In this document: positions 7,181 through 15,817 of the stretch, in pieces
How positions within the stretch are numbered: the stretch's first letter is position 1
Layout of the letters: every line of letters begins with the position of its first letter
NCBI GenBank assembly: GCA_003446015.1
Contig: DMBU01000198.1
Location: forward strand, 1-21,226
Origin: Bacteroidales bacterium
GTDB lineage: Bacteria > Bacteroidota > Bacteroidia > Bacteroidales > UBA12077
DNA: 21,226 nucleotides
Direction: 5' to 3'
The notes under the pieces: model-generated
What the model was told of the DNA's origin: nothing
Database searches by the model: none
Seen by the model: only the letters and a program-made list of their open reading frames with translations
Made by a program: the position numbers and the translations under genes

Positions 7181-7744
7181 CTATTTCTTTTTTCTGATAC
7201 GGCTCAATGTTGCATTATCAACTCCAATATAGGATGCAATATAACCAAGATTTACCCGCTGCAATAACTGCGGATATTCATCACAGAATTTTTGGTATCG
7301 CTCTGTGGCCGAGAGTGTTTGAAAACTTTCGTTACGTTTAAGCATTTCATGTATTTTTATATCACCTAAATCCTTGCAAATCTGGTTCCATGCAGGTACC
7401 AACTTATAAAGATCCATTTGTCGCTGGTAGCTTACAACACTAAGCTCTGTGTCTTCGATTGCTTCAATAAACTCTTTTGATGGTACCCTGTTATTGAAAC
7501 TGTCCATGGCAATAATCAGGCTGCCCTCAGGGAAAAAATTGGTAGTAATTTCATTTGCCTGATCATCATAAAAATAAGATCGCAGCAAACCTTTTGTTAC
7601 ATAGCCGATATAATTGCAAATTTCACCTTCTTTGAGAAAGAAGTTATTAGCCTTAATGGTTTGAGATACATAACTGTCCATAGTATGTTTTATGTCCTCT
7701 TCTGTTAAACCATATTTATCAATACTCCAATTAGTTATGTTCAT
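7181..7744 (-). CDS. Crp/Fnr-family transcriptional regulator
   Basis: 187 aa, the usual size for Bacteroidota members. An N-terminal cyclic-nucleotide-binding-like beta barrel covers about 25-115 (LKEGEICNYIGYVTKGLLRSYFYDDQANEITTNFF has the family pattern). A linking helix follows, then a short C-terminal helix-turn-helix, LGYIASYIGVDNATLSRIRKK, ending almost at the recognition helix. The cAMP-contacting residues of true CRP are not obvious, so the effector is unknown. It precedes the NmrA-type gene in the same orientation, and a TTGAC-N4-GTCAA dyad lies between them, so control of that neighbour is likely. Confidence 0.9.
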   Translation of the reverse strand: MNITNWSIDKYGLTEEDIKHTMDSYVSQTIKANNFFLKEGEICNYIGYVTKGLLRSYFYDDQANEITTNFFPEGSLIIAMDSFNNRVPSKEFIEAIEDTELSVVSYQRQMDLYKLVPAWNQICKDLGDIKIHEMLKRNESFQTLSATERYQKFCDEYPQLLQRVNLGYIASYIGVDNATLSRIRKKK

Positions 7745-8081
7745 AGTTAATCCGCTTTTATGTTTCTTTGAATGCCTGTAGCTGATTGTAATAGCAAAAA
7801 TAACTAAAATGTTTTATTCTTTTTCCTGTTCTCATAATGCAGCTAAGAGATTCAAAATGCATGGCAAACATATTTATTCACTTCGTTCATTAGAAAAGTT
7901 GTTTTCCTTTTGCACTTGCCAAACCAATCCTGATAAATTCAAGTCACTTAACTAAAATCCGAAGGAGTAAGTAGTCATCTTTAAATAGTTAAGAATCACA
8001 TAAACATAAAGGAACCAGAAATTATATTAGGGTAAATAGCCTGTAAATCATCTATTGATTAATTAACTAACCCTTATAATT
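7745..8081. other. Divergent intergenic region, no gene seen
   Basis: This 337-bp AT-rich spacer lies between the minus-strand Crp/Fnr gene and the plus-strand hydrolase gene and must carry both promoters. No exact TAnnTTTG box, strong dyad or terminator was found, and no credible small ORF or RNA. Confidence 0.5.
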
Positions 8082-9014
8082 ATGAGAAAAAATGATTTCA
8101 ACATAAAAATTGCTATTCTGGCATTTCTTTTATGTACCATATTACAGAATGCTGCATACTCGCAATATCAAAAAGTTTCAAACAATAATCTTGATATTTA
8201 TTTTCGGATTATTGGCAAAGGTGCTCCAATATTAATTGTAGGGGGTGGACCTGGCGACGTTTCAGACCGTTATTTAAGTTTATGTGAATTGCTTTCACTT
8301 AATTATCAATGTATACTTGTGGATCAAAGAGGAACGGGGAAATCTGCTCCTGAAGTATTCGATTCATCTTCTATTTCAATTACGCTAACTCTCAAAGATT
8401 TTGAAGCTATTCGAAATGAACTAGGTATAAAACAATGGACCGTTCTGGGGTTCTCTTATGGAGGATATTTGTCCTCTTTATATGCGCATTTTTATCCTAA
8501 TTCAGTTTCTTCACTAGTACTTTTAAATTCAATGGGCTTAAATACAAATGTTTATTATTATTTTTTAGATAATATAAATTCAAAACTTCAAGCATCCGAT
8601 CTTGAGATTGTTGAATTCTGGAGCGATTCGGCTCGATATGCACAAGATCCACACCATGCCATAGTTGAAACTATTAGAGCACGAATGCCTGGTTATTTTT
8701 ACTCTCGTGAAAAATCACTATTGGTAAGTCAATCTATAAAAGATTCTGATTTTGATTTTAAAGTTGGTCGATGGATTTGGAAAGAGGCTGTAGATAAGAA
8801 CTTCGATTTAGCAGAAATGGATTTAAATTTTAAAAATCCTGTTATTATTTTGCAAGGTCGACAGGATCCATTAGGAGAATCGGTTGCTTTGTCTTTATCT
8901 GATTATTATCAACATAGTAAACTCGTTTTTATAGAAAAATGTGGACATTATTCCTGGATTGAGCAACCCGAAGATGTACTTGTATCAATAACAAATTTTA
9001 TTAATCAACCTTAA
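8082..9014 (+). CDS. Secreted alpha/beta hydrolase, prolyl iminopeptidase-like (S33)
   Basis: 310 aa with a signal peptide (charged MRKNDFNIK, hydrophobic core, probable cleavage after AYSQ or near it). The mature part has the alpha/beta-hydrolase fold: GGGPGD for the oxyanion-hole region, LVDQRGTGKSAP typical of prolyl aminopeptidase-like enzymes, and the nucleophile elbow G-F-S125-Y-G-G. The probable triad is completed by D262 (GRQDPLG) and H289 (CGHYSWIEQP). An intact, exported hydrolase is expected. A peptidase acting on N-terminal proline is one possibility, an esterase another. The SMP-30-like lipoprotein gene starts 5 bp after its stop, so the two form an operon. Confidence 0.88.
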   Translation: MRKNDFNIKIAILAFLLCTILQNAAYSQYQKVSNNNLDIYFRIIGKGAPILIVGGGPGDVSDRYLSLCELLSLNYQCILVDQRGTGKSAPEVFDSSSISITLTLKDFEAIRNELGIKQWTVLGFSYGGYLSSLYAHFYPNSVSSLVLLNSMGLNTNVYYYFLDNINSKLQASDLEIVEFWSDSARYAQDPHHAIVETIRARMPGYFYSREKSLLVSQSIKDSDFDFKVGRWIWKEAVDKNFDLAEMDLNFKNPVIILQGRQDPLGESVALSLSDYYQHSKLVFIEKCGHYSWIEQPEDVLVSITNFINQP

Positions 9015-9019
9015 AACAG

Positions 9020-9970
9020 ATGAGAAAAGTAATTACTATTGCCATTATATTATTTTGGGGGTATTCATGTCAGCAAGAAGAAAATTATGAAGTAGTATAT
9101 AAGATAGCTGAAAAAGATTTAATTCCTGAAGGAATAGCGTATTCTAAAGTCACCAATTCTTTTTACCTAAGCAGCATTTACAAAAAAAAGATTGTTAAAA
9201 TAGATGCAGGCACGGGCAAATTTAAGGATTTTACAGAGCCTGATCAACTGGGTTTACAAATACTTGGAATGATGGTTGACGATACCAGAAAGCATTTATG
9301 GGCTTGTGGAAATATTTCGGTTAATGAAAAACGAATTTCAGCAATCTTTAAACTTGATTTGTCAACCGGCGAGCTAATCAAAAAGTATGAATTAATTGAT
9401 TCTGTTTATAATATGTTTAATGATTTAGTTATTGATAAAGAAGGAAACATCTTTTTTACAAACTCATCTTTTCAAACAATTTATAAAATTGATCATCAGA
9501 ACGATTCAATCACACTTTTTTACGATGATGAGGAAATCAAATATCCTAATGGAATTAGTATTTCACCCGACAATAACTATTTATATATAGCATCGAGTAG
9601 CAATGGGATAAAAGTATTAGATATAGATTCAAAAAAGATAGTGAACCGAGTAAATTTAAATTTTAATTCAAAAGGAATTGATGGATTAAAATATTATAAA
9701 AACAGTATTATAGGAGTGCAAAATTATGTCGCTGTCTCAAGTGACAGGAACATTAGCAGATACTTTTTAAATGAAGAAGGAACCGAAATAATTTCAACAG
9801 AAATTATCGATAAAGACAATCCTTATTTTGATATCCCGACAACATGTGTAATCGTGAATAAAAGTTTGTATTGTGTAGCAAACAGTCAGTTATTAAACAT
9901 CAGCGATAATTATGAAATTAAAGATGAGAATGCTTTGCAGGATGTTATTATTCTGAAATATAACTTATAA
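9020..9970 (+). CDS. SMP-30/gluconolactonase-like beta-propeller lipoprotein
   Basis: 316 aa with an N-terminal signal and C17 in GYSC, a plausible though not perfect lipobox, so it is probably anchored in the outer or inner membrane. The rest shows repeating beta-propeller blades, for example GIAYSKVTNSFYLSSI, DLVIDKEGNIFFTNS and PNGISISPDNNYLYIAS, the pattern of the SMP-30/gluconolactonase/strictosidine-synthase-like superfamily. Lactonase activity is possible but the metal ligands were not individually established. It is co-transcribed with the preceding secreted hydrolase, and both would face the periplasm or cell surface. Confidence 0.8.
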   Translation: MRKVITIAIILFWGYSCQQEENYEVVYKIAEKDLIPEGIAYSKVTNSFYLSSIYKKKIVKIDAGTGKFKDFTEPDQLGLQILGMMVDDTRKHLWACGNISVNEKRISAIFKLDLSTGELIKKYELIDSVYNMFNDLVIDKEGNIFFTNSSFQTIYKIDHQNDSITLFYDDEEIKYPNGISISPDNNYLYIASSSNGIKVLDIDSKKIVNRVNLNFNSKGIDGLKYYKNSIIGVQNYVAVSSDRNISRYFLNEEGTEIISTEIIDKDNPYFDIPTTCVIVNKSLYCVANSQLLNISDNYEIKDENALQDVIILKYNL

Positions 9971-9995
9971 ATCAGGTACACAACTTTAAGATAGG

Positions 9996-10022
9996 AGCGT
10001 AGCATAATTGTTGCGCTTTTTT
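9996..10022 (+). terminator. Rho-independent terminator after the hydrolase/lipoprotein operon
   Basis: AGCGTAGC and GTTGCGCT pair over 8 bp (two G-U) around the loop ATAATT and run into TTTTTT. It begins 26 bp after the lipoprotein stop. Confidence 0.7.
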
Positions 10023-10092
10023 ATTTGAGCTAATTGAAGAAAATAATATTTTAATTATTAATATTGAGTTTCAAATCTTACAGTAAAAAGTT

Positions 10093-10560
10093 ATGAGACG
10101 AAACGATCGTGAAATTGAAAACCAGGCTGAAATTGATGAAGTGATTACTAAAGCGGATGTGTGCCGAATAGCTTTAATTGATGGAGATTTACCCTATATT
10201 GTCGCACTTAACTTTGGTTATAAAAAAGGAAATCCTTCTTCGTTGTATTTCCATTGTGCAAACGAAGGACGAAAAATTGAGATCATTAAAAAAAACAATG
10301 TAGTATGTTTTCAAATGGATGTGGATCATGAATTGGTTACAGCCAGGAAAGCATGTGGATTTGGTATGAACTTTAAAAGTATTGTGGGTTATGGTAAAAT
10401 TCATAAAGTTGAAAGTAAAGAAGAAAAAATTGAAGGTCTGAATTATATCATGAAACAATATACCGGAAAAGATCAATTCGATTACGAAGATAAAATGTTA
10501 GCCATTACTACGATTTTAAGATTGGAAATTGAAGAAATATCGGCTAAGAAGAAAGAATAA
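10093..10560 (+). CDS. Pyridoxamine 5'-phosphate oxidase-like (NimA-type) flavin-binding protein
   Basis: 155 aa. The opening MRRNDREIENQAEIDEVITKADVCRIALIDGDLPYIVALNFGY is the hallmark of the small split-barrel family that includes nitroimidazole-resistance NimA-like proteins. LYFHCANEGRKIEIIKKNNVVCFQMD continues the barrel, and SIVGYGKIHKV the later strand. These proteins bind FMN, F420 or heme; the cofactor and substrate are not predictable here. It is the first gene of a five-gene plus-strand run, with the next start 8 bp downstream. Confidence 0.9.
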   Translation: MRRNDREIENQAEIDEVITKADVCRIALIDGDLPYIVALNFGYKKGNPSSLYFHCANEGRKIEIIKKNNVVCFQMDVDHELVTARKACGFGMNFKSIVGYGKIHKVESKEEKIEGLNYIMKQYTGKDQFDYEDKMLAITTILRLEIEEISAKKKE

Positions 10561-10568
10561 TTTGTTTT

Positions 10569-11300
10569 ATGAAAATAGCTGTTTTATCAGATATTCATGG
10601 GAATTCCTGGGCATTAAAAGAAGTTTTGTCCGATATTAAACAAAGAGGAATTAAGGCTATATATGATTTAGGTGATAGTTTATACGGACCTCTCGATCCT
10701 GCCAACACTTTCGAGCTTATTAAAGAATCGAATATAATAAGCATAAGAGGTAATCAAGATAGGAAGATAATTGAAAACAATACGTTTTCTGAAACGATCC
10801 CTACCTTAAATTATGTGTTAAAAGTCCTTAGTATTGAGGCAATAAACTGGTTAAGTGAACTCCCTTTTTCCAGAATAATTGAGAATGCTATTTTTGCATG
10901 TCATGGAACTCCACAAAGCAATACTGAGTATCTTATTGAGCAATTGAATCCGGGTTATATTGATGTAAGAGATTTTGTGAGTTTAAATAACTCACTTTCA
11001 GATATAAAAGAGAAGATAGTGCTTTGCGGACATAGTCATACTCCGCATATTATTGAAACAGGAACAAAAACAATAATAAATCCCGGAAGTGTTGGTTTAC
11101 CTGCTTACGACGATGATTTGCCCATAGCACATAAAATGCAGAACTTTAGTCCACATACCAGGTATTGCATTTTAGACTTAGATAAAAAATATAAAATTGA
11201 ACAAGTTATTTTACCTTATGATTTTGAAAAAGCCGCAACAATGGCCGAACGAAATAATCGTCCCGATTGGGCAAAATGGATAAGAACCGGAACCATTTAA
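10569..11300 (+). CDS. Calcineurin-like metallophosphoesterase
   Basis: 243 aa, a soluble phosphoesterase with a dinuclear metal site. The signature blocks occur in order: D8-I-H10-G-N, G35-D36, G61-N62-Q-D64-R, the CHGTP block, and GHSHTPH with INPGS just after. The usual His of the GNHD block is Gln here (GNQD), a variant I believe occurs in some subfamilies of YfcE/YunD-like enzymes. That should not abolish metal binding but may affect the leaving-group acid. Substrate is unknown (phosphodiester or nucleotide). It lies in the middle of a tightly spaced operon. Confidence 0.9.
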   Translation: MKIAVLSDIHGNSWALKEVLSDIKQRGIKAIYDLGDSLYGPLDPANTFELIKESNIISIRGNQDRKIIENNTFSETIPTLNYVLKVLSIEAINWLSELPFSRIIENAIFACHGTPQSNTEYLIEQLNPGYIDVRDFVSLNNSLSDIKEKIVLCGHSHTPHIIETGTKTIINPGSVGLPAYDDDLPIAHKMQNFSPHTRYCILDLDKKYKIEQVILPYDFEKAATMAERNNRPDWAKWIRTGTI

Positions 11301-11310
11301 AAAATAAAGA

Positions 11311-11853
11311 TTGATAACATATATTGCAATTTTAAGAGGAATTAATGTTAGCGGACAGAAAAAGATTCTGATGGAAGATTTGCGCTATTTAATGGAAGGG
11401 CAAGGTTTCCAAAATGTTAGAACCTACATACAAAGTGGAAATATTATTTTCGAAAGCACAGAAACACTATCGGAAAAAATCAGGAGTAAAATTGAAAATA
11501 CCATTTTTAATAAATATGGATTTCATGTGCCTGTAATTATCAGGACAAAAGACGAAATGGAAAATGTAATTTCAAACAATCCATTCTTAAATCGGGAAAA
11601 TATTAATGAAGATAAACTTCATGTGACGTTTTTTAATGAGCCTCCAGATAAAGAAAGGATAAAAGAAATTGAAAAGGTCAATTATTCACCTGATGAATTT
11701 TTCTTTTCAGATAAAGAAGTTTATCTGCATTGTCCTGAAGGATATGGAAGAACAAAATTATCAAATAATTTTATTGAGAAAAAGCTGAAGAAAACAGCAA
11801 CTACACGAAATTGGAAAACTGTTAAAAAGTTAATAGAAATTGCAGAAAATTAA
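11311..11853 (+). CDS. DUF1697 family protein, TTG start
   Basis: 180 aa of unknown biochemical function. The N-terminal TYIAILRGINVSGQKKILMEDLRYLMEGQGFQ and NVRTYIQSGNIIFES segments are diagnostic of DUF1697. The start is TTG: homologues begin with M-x-T-Y-I-A-L-L-R-G-I-N, which matches the codon at 11311, and an in-frame TAA lies only 3 bp upstream, while the next ATG would remove the conserved core strand. The gap to the preceding gene is 10 bp. No Shine-Dalgarno is evident. The C-terminal ATTRNWKTVKKLIEIA is also typical of the family. Confidence 0.92.
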   Translation: MITYIAILRGINVSGQKKILMEDLRYLMEGQGFQNVRTYIQSGNIIFESTETLSEKIRSKIENTIFNKYGFHVPVIIRTKDEMENVISNNPFLNRENINEDKLHVTFFNEPPDKERIKEIEKVNYSPDEFFFSDKEVYLHCPEGYGRTKLSNNFIEKKLKKTATTRNWKTVKKLIEIAEN

Positions 11854-11864
11854 ATCCGGGTGAA

Positions 11865-12230
11865 ATGAAAAAAGTAAATATTAAAGAAAAACTGGATCAA
11901 ATAAATGATTATTGGAAACCAAGAATAGCAGCTGAGCTTAATGGTCAACAAGTTAGATTGGTTAAGGTGCTTGGAGAATTTACCTATCATAAGCATGATA
12001 GCGAAGACGAAATGTTTTTTGTAATCAAAGGGAAACTAAAAATAGATTTGAAAGAAAAAATTGAAGAGCTAAACGAGGGTGAATTTTTTGTGGTACCCAA
12101 AGGTGTTGTTCATCGTCCAATTGCAGAAAAGGAAGTTCATTTAATGATGTTTACAGCTGCAGAAAACGTTAATACAGGCGATATTAAAAACAATATGACA
12201 CTTGACACTAAAAGCTTAGAAAAGATTTAA
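11865..12230 (+). CDS. Single-domain cupin
   Basis: 121 aa. Cupin motif 1 is G37-EFTY-H42-K-H44-DSEDE, continuing to FFVIKG56. Motif 2 is G72-EFFVVPKGVVH83-RP. H42, H44, E48 or E49, and H83 are the likely metal ligands, so a small beta-barrel metalloenzyme or binding protein is expected. Many such cupins are annotated as mannose-6-phosphate-isomerase-like, but nothing in the sequence fixes a substrate. It begins 11 bp after the DUF1697 gene and ends 8 bp before the next, inside the same operon. Confidence 0.92.
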   Translation: MKKVNIKEKLDQINDYWKPRIAAELNGQQVRLVKVLGEFTYHKHDSEDEMFFVIKGKLKIDLKEKIEELNEGEFFVVPKGVVHRPIAEKEVHLMMFTAAENVNTGDIKNNMTLDTKSLEKI

Positions 12231-12238
12231 AAATAGAT

Positions 12239-12664
12239 ATGATGAATATTCACGATTGTATACAATTCGCCAATGAAACCCCGATATGTTTTTTGGCTAC
12301 AGCAGATAAAGATCAACCGAGAGTTCGTGCTTTGGGTTTTTGGTTTGCCGATGAAACCGGATTTTATTTTCAAACCAGTACTGTTAAGGAATTTACACAC
12401 CAGTTAGAAAAAAATAAAAAAACTGAAGTTTGTTTTTACAAGCATTCAGGTATGATTGGAACTATGCTCAGGGTTGCCGGTGAAGTAGAGTTTATTAATG
12501 ATGTTAAGTTAAAAGAACGGGTTATGGAAGACAGGCCATTCTTAAAAAGTTTTGGCTTAACAATTCAAAGCCCCGAACTTATTATTTTTAGAATTTCACA
12601 TGGCGAAGCACATATCTGGACTATGGAAAATAATCTAAAACCCAAAGAAATAATTAAATTCTAA
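12239..12664 (+). CDS. Pyridoxamine 5'-phosphate oxidase family protein
   Basis: 141 aa (starting M-M; either ATG, at 12239 or 12242, may be used). The split-barrel signature is clear: ETPICFLATADKDQPRVRALGFWFADETGFYFQTS, then VCFYKHSGMIGTMLRVAGEVEFI. It belongs to the general-stress/FMN-binding branch and is distinct from the NimA-like protein that opens this operon. Substrate is unknown. It is the last gene before the shared terminator, convergent with the M28 peptidase gene. Confidence 0.9.
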   Translation: MMNIHDCIQFANETPICFLATADKDQPRVRALGFWFADETGFYFQTSTVKEFTHQLEKNKKTEVCFYKHSGMIGTMLRVAGEVEFINDVKLKERVMEDRPFLKSFGLTIQSPELIIFRISHGEAHIWTMENNLKPKEIIKF

Positions 12665-12679
12665 AAAGGAAACAATTTT

Positions 12680-12713
12680 CAAGCCGGAAAAAGTCTGCAA
12701 CTAATCCGGCTTG
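12680..12713. terminator. Bidirectional terminator between convergent genes
   Basis: CAAGCCGGA and TCCGGCTTG form a perfect 9-bp stem with a 16-nt loop, followed on the plus strand by ATTTATTTTC. It sits in the 51-bp gap between two convergent genes. It is strong for the plus-strand operon and weaker for the minus strand, where the run after the stem is short. Confidence 0.75.
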
Positions 12714-12715
12714 AT

Positions 12716-14314
12716 TTATTTTCTATTCTTTTTTATTTTTTCTTTTTTGGGTTCTTCTTCTATTTTATAATAACCATCTCGCGAAAGTAAGTGATCCAGG
12801 TTTGCAACTCCATATACAACTATTGCAGTAACAATTGAGGTATATTCCTGATATTCCGGAATGCTTTTATTGTATAAATCTCTCTCAGTATGCCAGATTT
12901 CGCGGTAATCAAAGTTATAACCTTTGGTATCTTCTGTTCCAAAAGTTATGGTTGGAACACCTTCTACTGCAAAAGGACCGCTATCTGTTCCCCATGCTTC
13001 TTTAGGTTTAGGTCTTGGTTCTCTTTTTTCCAAGGTAAATATTACCTCAGGATCAATATCATGAATAGGCTTGCATATTTTTTCAAAATCGTCCCACATG
13101 GCATCTGAAACACTTAAGCTATTTGCAATTGTTGGGCCACCATCCCTGTTAAACATATTTGATATTTTTTCCAGTTTATCTTTATTTTGATTTACCCAAT
13201 GTGTTGAACCATACAATCCAAATTCTTCACCGGCCCATAAACAAACTAAAATGGTACGTTTGGGTTTGCCTCCTGCTTCCATGATTAACCGGGCTGCTTC
13301 CATGGCAGGACTAACTCCTGAACCATCGTCAACACCTCCTGTTGCAACATCATAAGCATCCAAATGGCCTCCCATAATTACATACTCATCAGGGAAATCA
13401 GTCCCTTCAATTACCCCAATTACATTATGATATTTAATAGGCCCCATTTTAAAATGGTTTCGAATATCAAATTCAAGCTCAAAATAGCGACGTTCTTTAG
13501 CCATTTGCTCAATAATTTTGTACTGATGTTCATCTAGCTTGATATCAGGAGTGGTGGGGAGAGTTTCAAAACTTAAACTATCAATGTTTTTTCGATCGTA
13601 TAAAGCAGTTATTGGAACTTTCGATGATTGTATAATTCCCAAAATTCCTGCTTCAACCATTTCCTTGTAAAACAAGGTAGGTTCCTGACTATAAGGGATC
13701 AATTCCTTTTGTTCGCCCGTTTTTCGATTAGCCCAGTTTTCTCTCCTTATTTTTATATTTTCTTTTTCAATTTCTTCATTTTCCTTTATTATTTTGGCTC
13801 TTTCTTTATCTGCAGCTGTTGAAATATCAATGGACCAACCATTATTTTCACCGGTTACAAGTACCCATGCTCCATTAAGTTGAAGCTTCATTTTATCAAA
13901 CTCTGCCTGTGTTTTGGGTTCCAAAACAACATGACCCCGTTGAACACCTTTTGTGCCTGAAGTATATGATGGTGTTGCAAAATGTAAGTTCATTTCGGTA
14001 CCTCCAATCATTCGCCCAAACCAAGGACCACGATTAAAGCCAACAGGTAATTCTCCAACTTCATCCATGATAACTTCCATTCCCCATTCTTTAAACTTAT
14101 ACGCGGCCCAGTTAGCAGCATTCTCGTATGCATCTGACCCTATCGGACGACCACCAAATCTGTTACATAATATATCCAGATGTTTCATGGTTTGATTATC
14201 GGTTTTCCCAATTTCAATAATTTTTTGGATAACAGAATCTTCTTGAGAAAATATAGGATACAAAGACCAGAAGAAGATAACTGCAGTAGGAAAAATGAGC
14301 CTTTTCATATTCAT
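12716..14314 (-). CDS. Exported M28-family zinc peptidase, carboxypeptidase Q-like
   Basis: 532 aa with a signal peptide (MNMKRLIFPTAVIFFWSLYPIFSQ). The M28 di-zinc site is complete: H317-x-D319 in GGHLDAYD, D329-D330 in VDDGSG, the catalytic E363-E364 in AGEEFGLYG, D391 in NRDGG and H475 in IWHTERD. The 200 or so residues before it carry a PA-like inserted region (around 100-260) with a Lys/Glu-rich stretch. The layout matches plasma glutamate carboxypeptidase-like (carboxypeptidase Q) dipeptidases. It most likely cleaves peptides in the periplasm. It is a single gene, transcribed towards the PNPOx operon. Confidence 0.93.
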   Translation of the reverse strand: MNMKRLIFPTAVIFFWSLYPIFSQEDSVIQKIIEIGKTDNQTMKHLDILCNRFGGRPIGSDAYENAANWAAYKFKEWGMEVIMDEVGELPVGFNRGPWFGRMIGGTEMNLHFATPSYTSGTKGVQRGHVVLEPKTQAEFDKMKLQLNGAWVLVTGENNGWSIDISTAADKERAKIIKENEEIEKENIKIRRENWANRKTGEQKELIPYSQEPTLFYKEMVEAGILGIIQSSKVPITALYDRKNIDSLSFETLPTTPDIKLDEHQYKIIEQMAKERRYFELEFDIRNHFKMGPIKYHNVIGVIEGTDFPDEYVIMGGHLDAYDVATGGVDDGSGVSPAMEAARLIMEAGGKPKRTILVCLWAGEEFGLYGSTHWVNQNKDKLEKISNMFNRDGGPTIANSLSVSDAMWDDFEKICKPIHDIDPEVIFTLEKREPRPKPKEAWGTDSGPFAVEGVPTITFGTEDTKGYNFDYREIWHTERDLYNKSIPEYQEYTSIVTAIVVYGVANLDHLLSRDGYYKIEEEPKKEKIKKNRK

Positions 14315-14412
14315 TAAAAGTTTAATTAAATAAGTTATTGGTGATACGATTAATTAGAATCAAATCTTGTTGTATGGTTTAATGGCAATTTTTAAAAGTG
14401 AAAAATAGTAAT

Positions 14413-14450
14413 AAAAAAACGAGAAACTCATTACAAAAGCTTCTCGTTTT
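14413..14450 (-). terminator. Rho-independent terminator for the LPP20-like lipoprotein operon
   Basis: AAAACGAGAA (14416-14425) pairs with TTCTCGTTTT (14441-14450). Read on the minus strand, the stem follows the operon's last stop by about 20 bp and ends in a T-tract of seven. The rest of the 156-bp gap before the M28 gene holds only its promoter region. Confidence 0.75.
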
Positions 14451-14470
14451 AATAAATATGGTTAGTAGTT

Positions 14471-15817
14471 TTATTTTATAGCGTCTATTCCCTGCTTAAA
14501 ATATTTACGGTCAAGTGCTGTTTGAAATTCGTTTAATGCCTTATTTTTTGCTTCTTCTAAACTGTTTCCAACTCCCTTAATATCTTCAGTTTGTTTTGCC
14601 CAAACGATATTGTTTGATTTGTCTTTTATATTGATCTTACCCGAAATGTAATAAGACACTAATCCTCCTGCGCTCTCTCCTCGTTTATAACTGTAAGATA
14701 ATTCGAAGTTGTAATCAGCTGTGCTTGCTGATTTCAGTCCGTATCCGTACTGTTTTGCATTTTGATTAAATATGTTTTCTATTCTAGCACATTCATCATT
14801 AGAGCAACTATTCTCAGTAATCGTTAATGAAAGGGTAGGTGCTTCAATGTTTACCTGTACAATTGCAGGTTTCATATTTCTTTTTAAAATTAAGCCACGA
14901 ATAAATAAATCATCAACAGCTTTTTGGGCTAAATCTTTCAAATTAATGTTTGCTGATATTTGCTCTTTACCATTTCTTGAGTACAGAACTTCAGGCTCTA
15001 ACTGAACCATTCCATACACATCTGAATTCTGTCTGTCTTTTTTCAGATAACCACCGGTATATGCAAATTCAACGGGAATTCCTTGTACGGGTTTATTATT
15101 ATACCTGACAATAAACTCCAGGTTGCTTTTAAAACTTTCTCCACGTTTTAAGGTAATAGCTGATTTTTCAGATTCAATAGTTAAAGCATTTAAAATTTCG
15201 CTTGTTGAAGAATACAGCACATTTCCTATATCAATCGTGTTTCCGTTTAATTGAGCAGGAGTTTCTTCGCTTAAATATCGCTTGAGGGCTTGTAAGCCTT
15301 GTAAATAAAATGCGACAGCTTCTTTAGGTTTATTTAATTTTTGCTCTTGTAATCCCGATTGATATTTTGCCAAAGCGGTGGCAACAGCTTCCTGCTTTTT
15401 CTTTTCTTTCATCTCCTGATAGGTGCTTTTTGAAATTTTATAATAAACCCAATAGGAGCTTTCATTTTCGTAAAAATCAACAGGATCAAATCCTTCAAGG
15501 TAATCATCTGTGCTTATCTGGATTTTTTGATCGTACGATTCAGAATAACCATATTCAGTTTCGATGCTTCTTAAAACTGATGTTGAGCTTACATTTGATG
15601 ATACACCTTCAGCTAAATCTGTCAATGCTTCTTGTCGTGCTTTGGCAATATACTGCGCCGACGTTCCAATTTTCTTGACAGATGCAATTCCAACGTAATA
15701 TCCCGGAATTATAGGTTTTTGTTTTACCCAGTCGGGCTGTGCTTCGAATTCTGCTGCTTGTTTTTTAGCTGCACACGAAGCTAAAAACAGGGCTAATATT
15801 ACTAAATACCTTTTCAT
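14471..15817 (-). CDS. LPP20-like lipoprotein with Ig-like middle domain
   Basis: 448 aa. Lipobox LASC with lipidated C15, so membrane anchored. Residues about 25-140 (PDWVKQKPIIPGYYVGIASV, KARQEALTDLAEGVSSNVSS, WVYYKISKSTYQEM) are an LPP20/FlgP-like domain. A middle beta-rich part (about 225-310; GESFKSNLEFIVRYNNKPVQGIPVEFAY) looks like an Ig-type fold, and the last 120 residues show a further alpha/beta domain. Its ATG overlaps the stop of the upstream TPR lipoprotein gene (TAATG), so the two are translationally coupled and probably interact. LPP20 relatives act in surface structures and outer-membrane assemblies; the role here is unknown. Confidence 0.8.
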   Translation of the reverse strand: MKRYLVILALFLASCAAKKQAAEFEAQPDWVKQKPIIPGYYVGIASVKKIGTSAQYIAKARQEALTDLAEGVSSNVSSTSVLRSIETEYGYSESYDQKIQISTDDYLEGFDPVDFYENESSYWVYYKISKSTYQEMKEKKKQEAVATALAKYQSGLQEQKLNKPKEAVAFYLQGLQALKRYLSEETPAQLNGNTIDIGNVLYSSTSEILNALTIESEKSAITLKRGESFKSNLEFIVRYNNKPVQGIPVEFAYTGGYLKKDRQNSDVYGMVQLEPEVLYSRNGKEQISANINLKDLAQKAVDDLFIRGLILKRNMKPAIVQVNIEAPTLSLTITENSCSNDECARIENIFNQNAKQYGYGLKSASTADYNFELSYSYKRGESAGGLVSYYISGKINIKDKSNNIVWAKQTEDIKGVGNSLEEAKNKALNEFQTALDRKYFKQGIDAIK

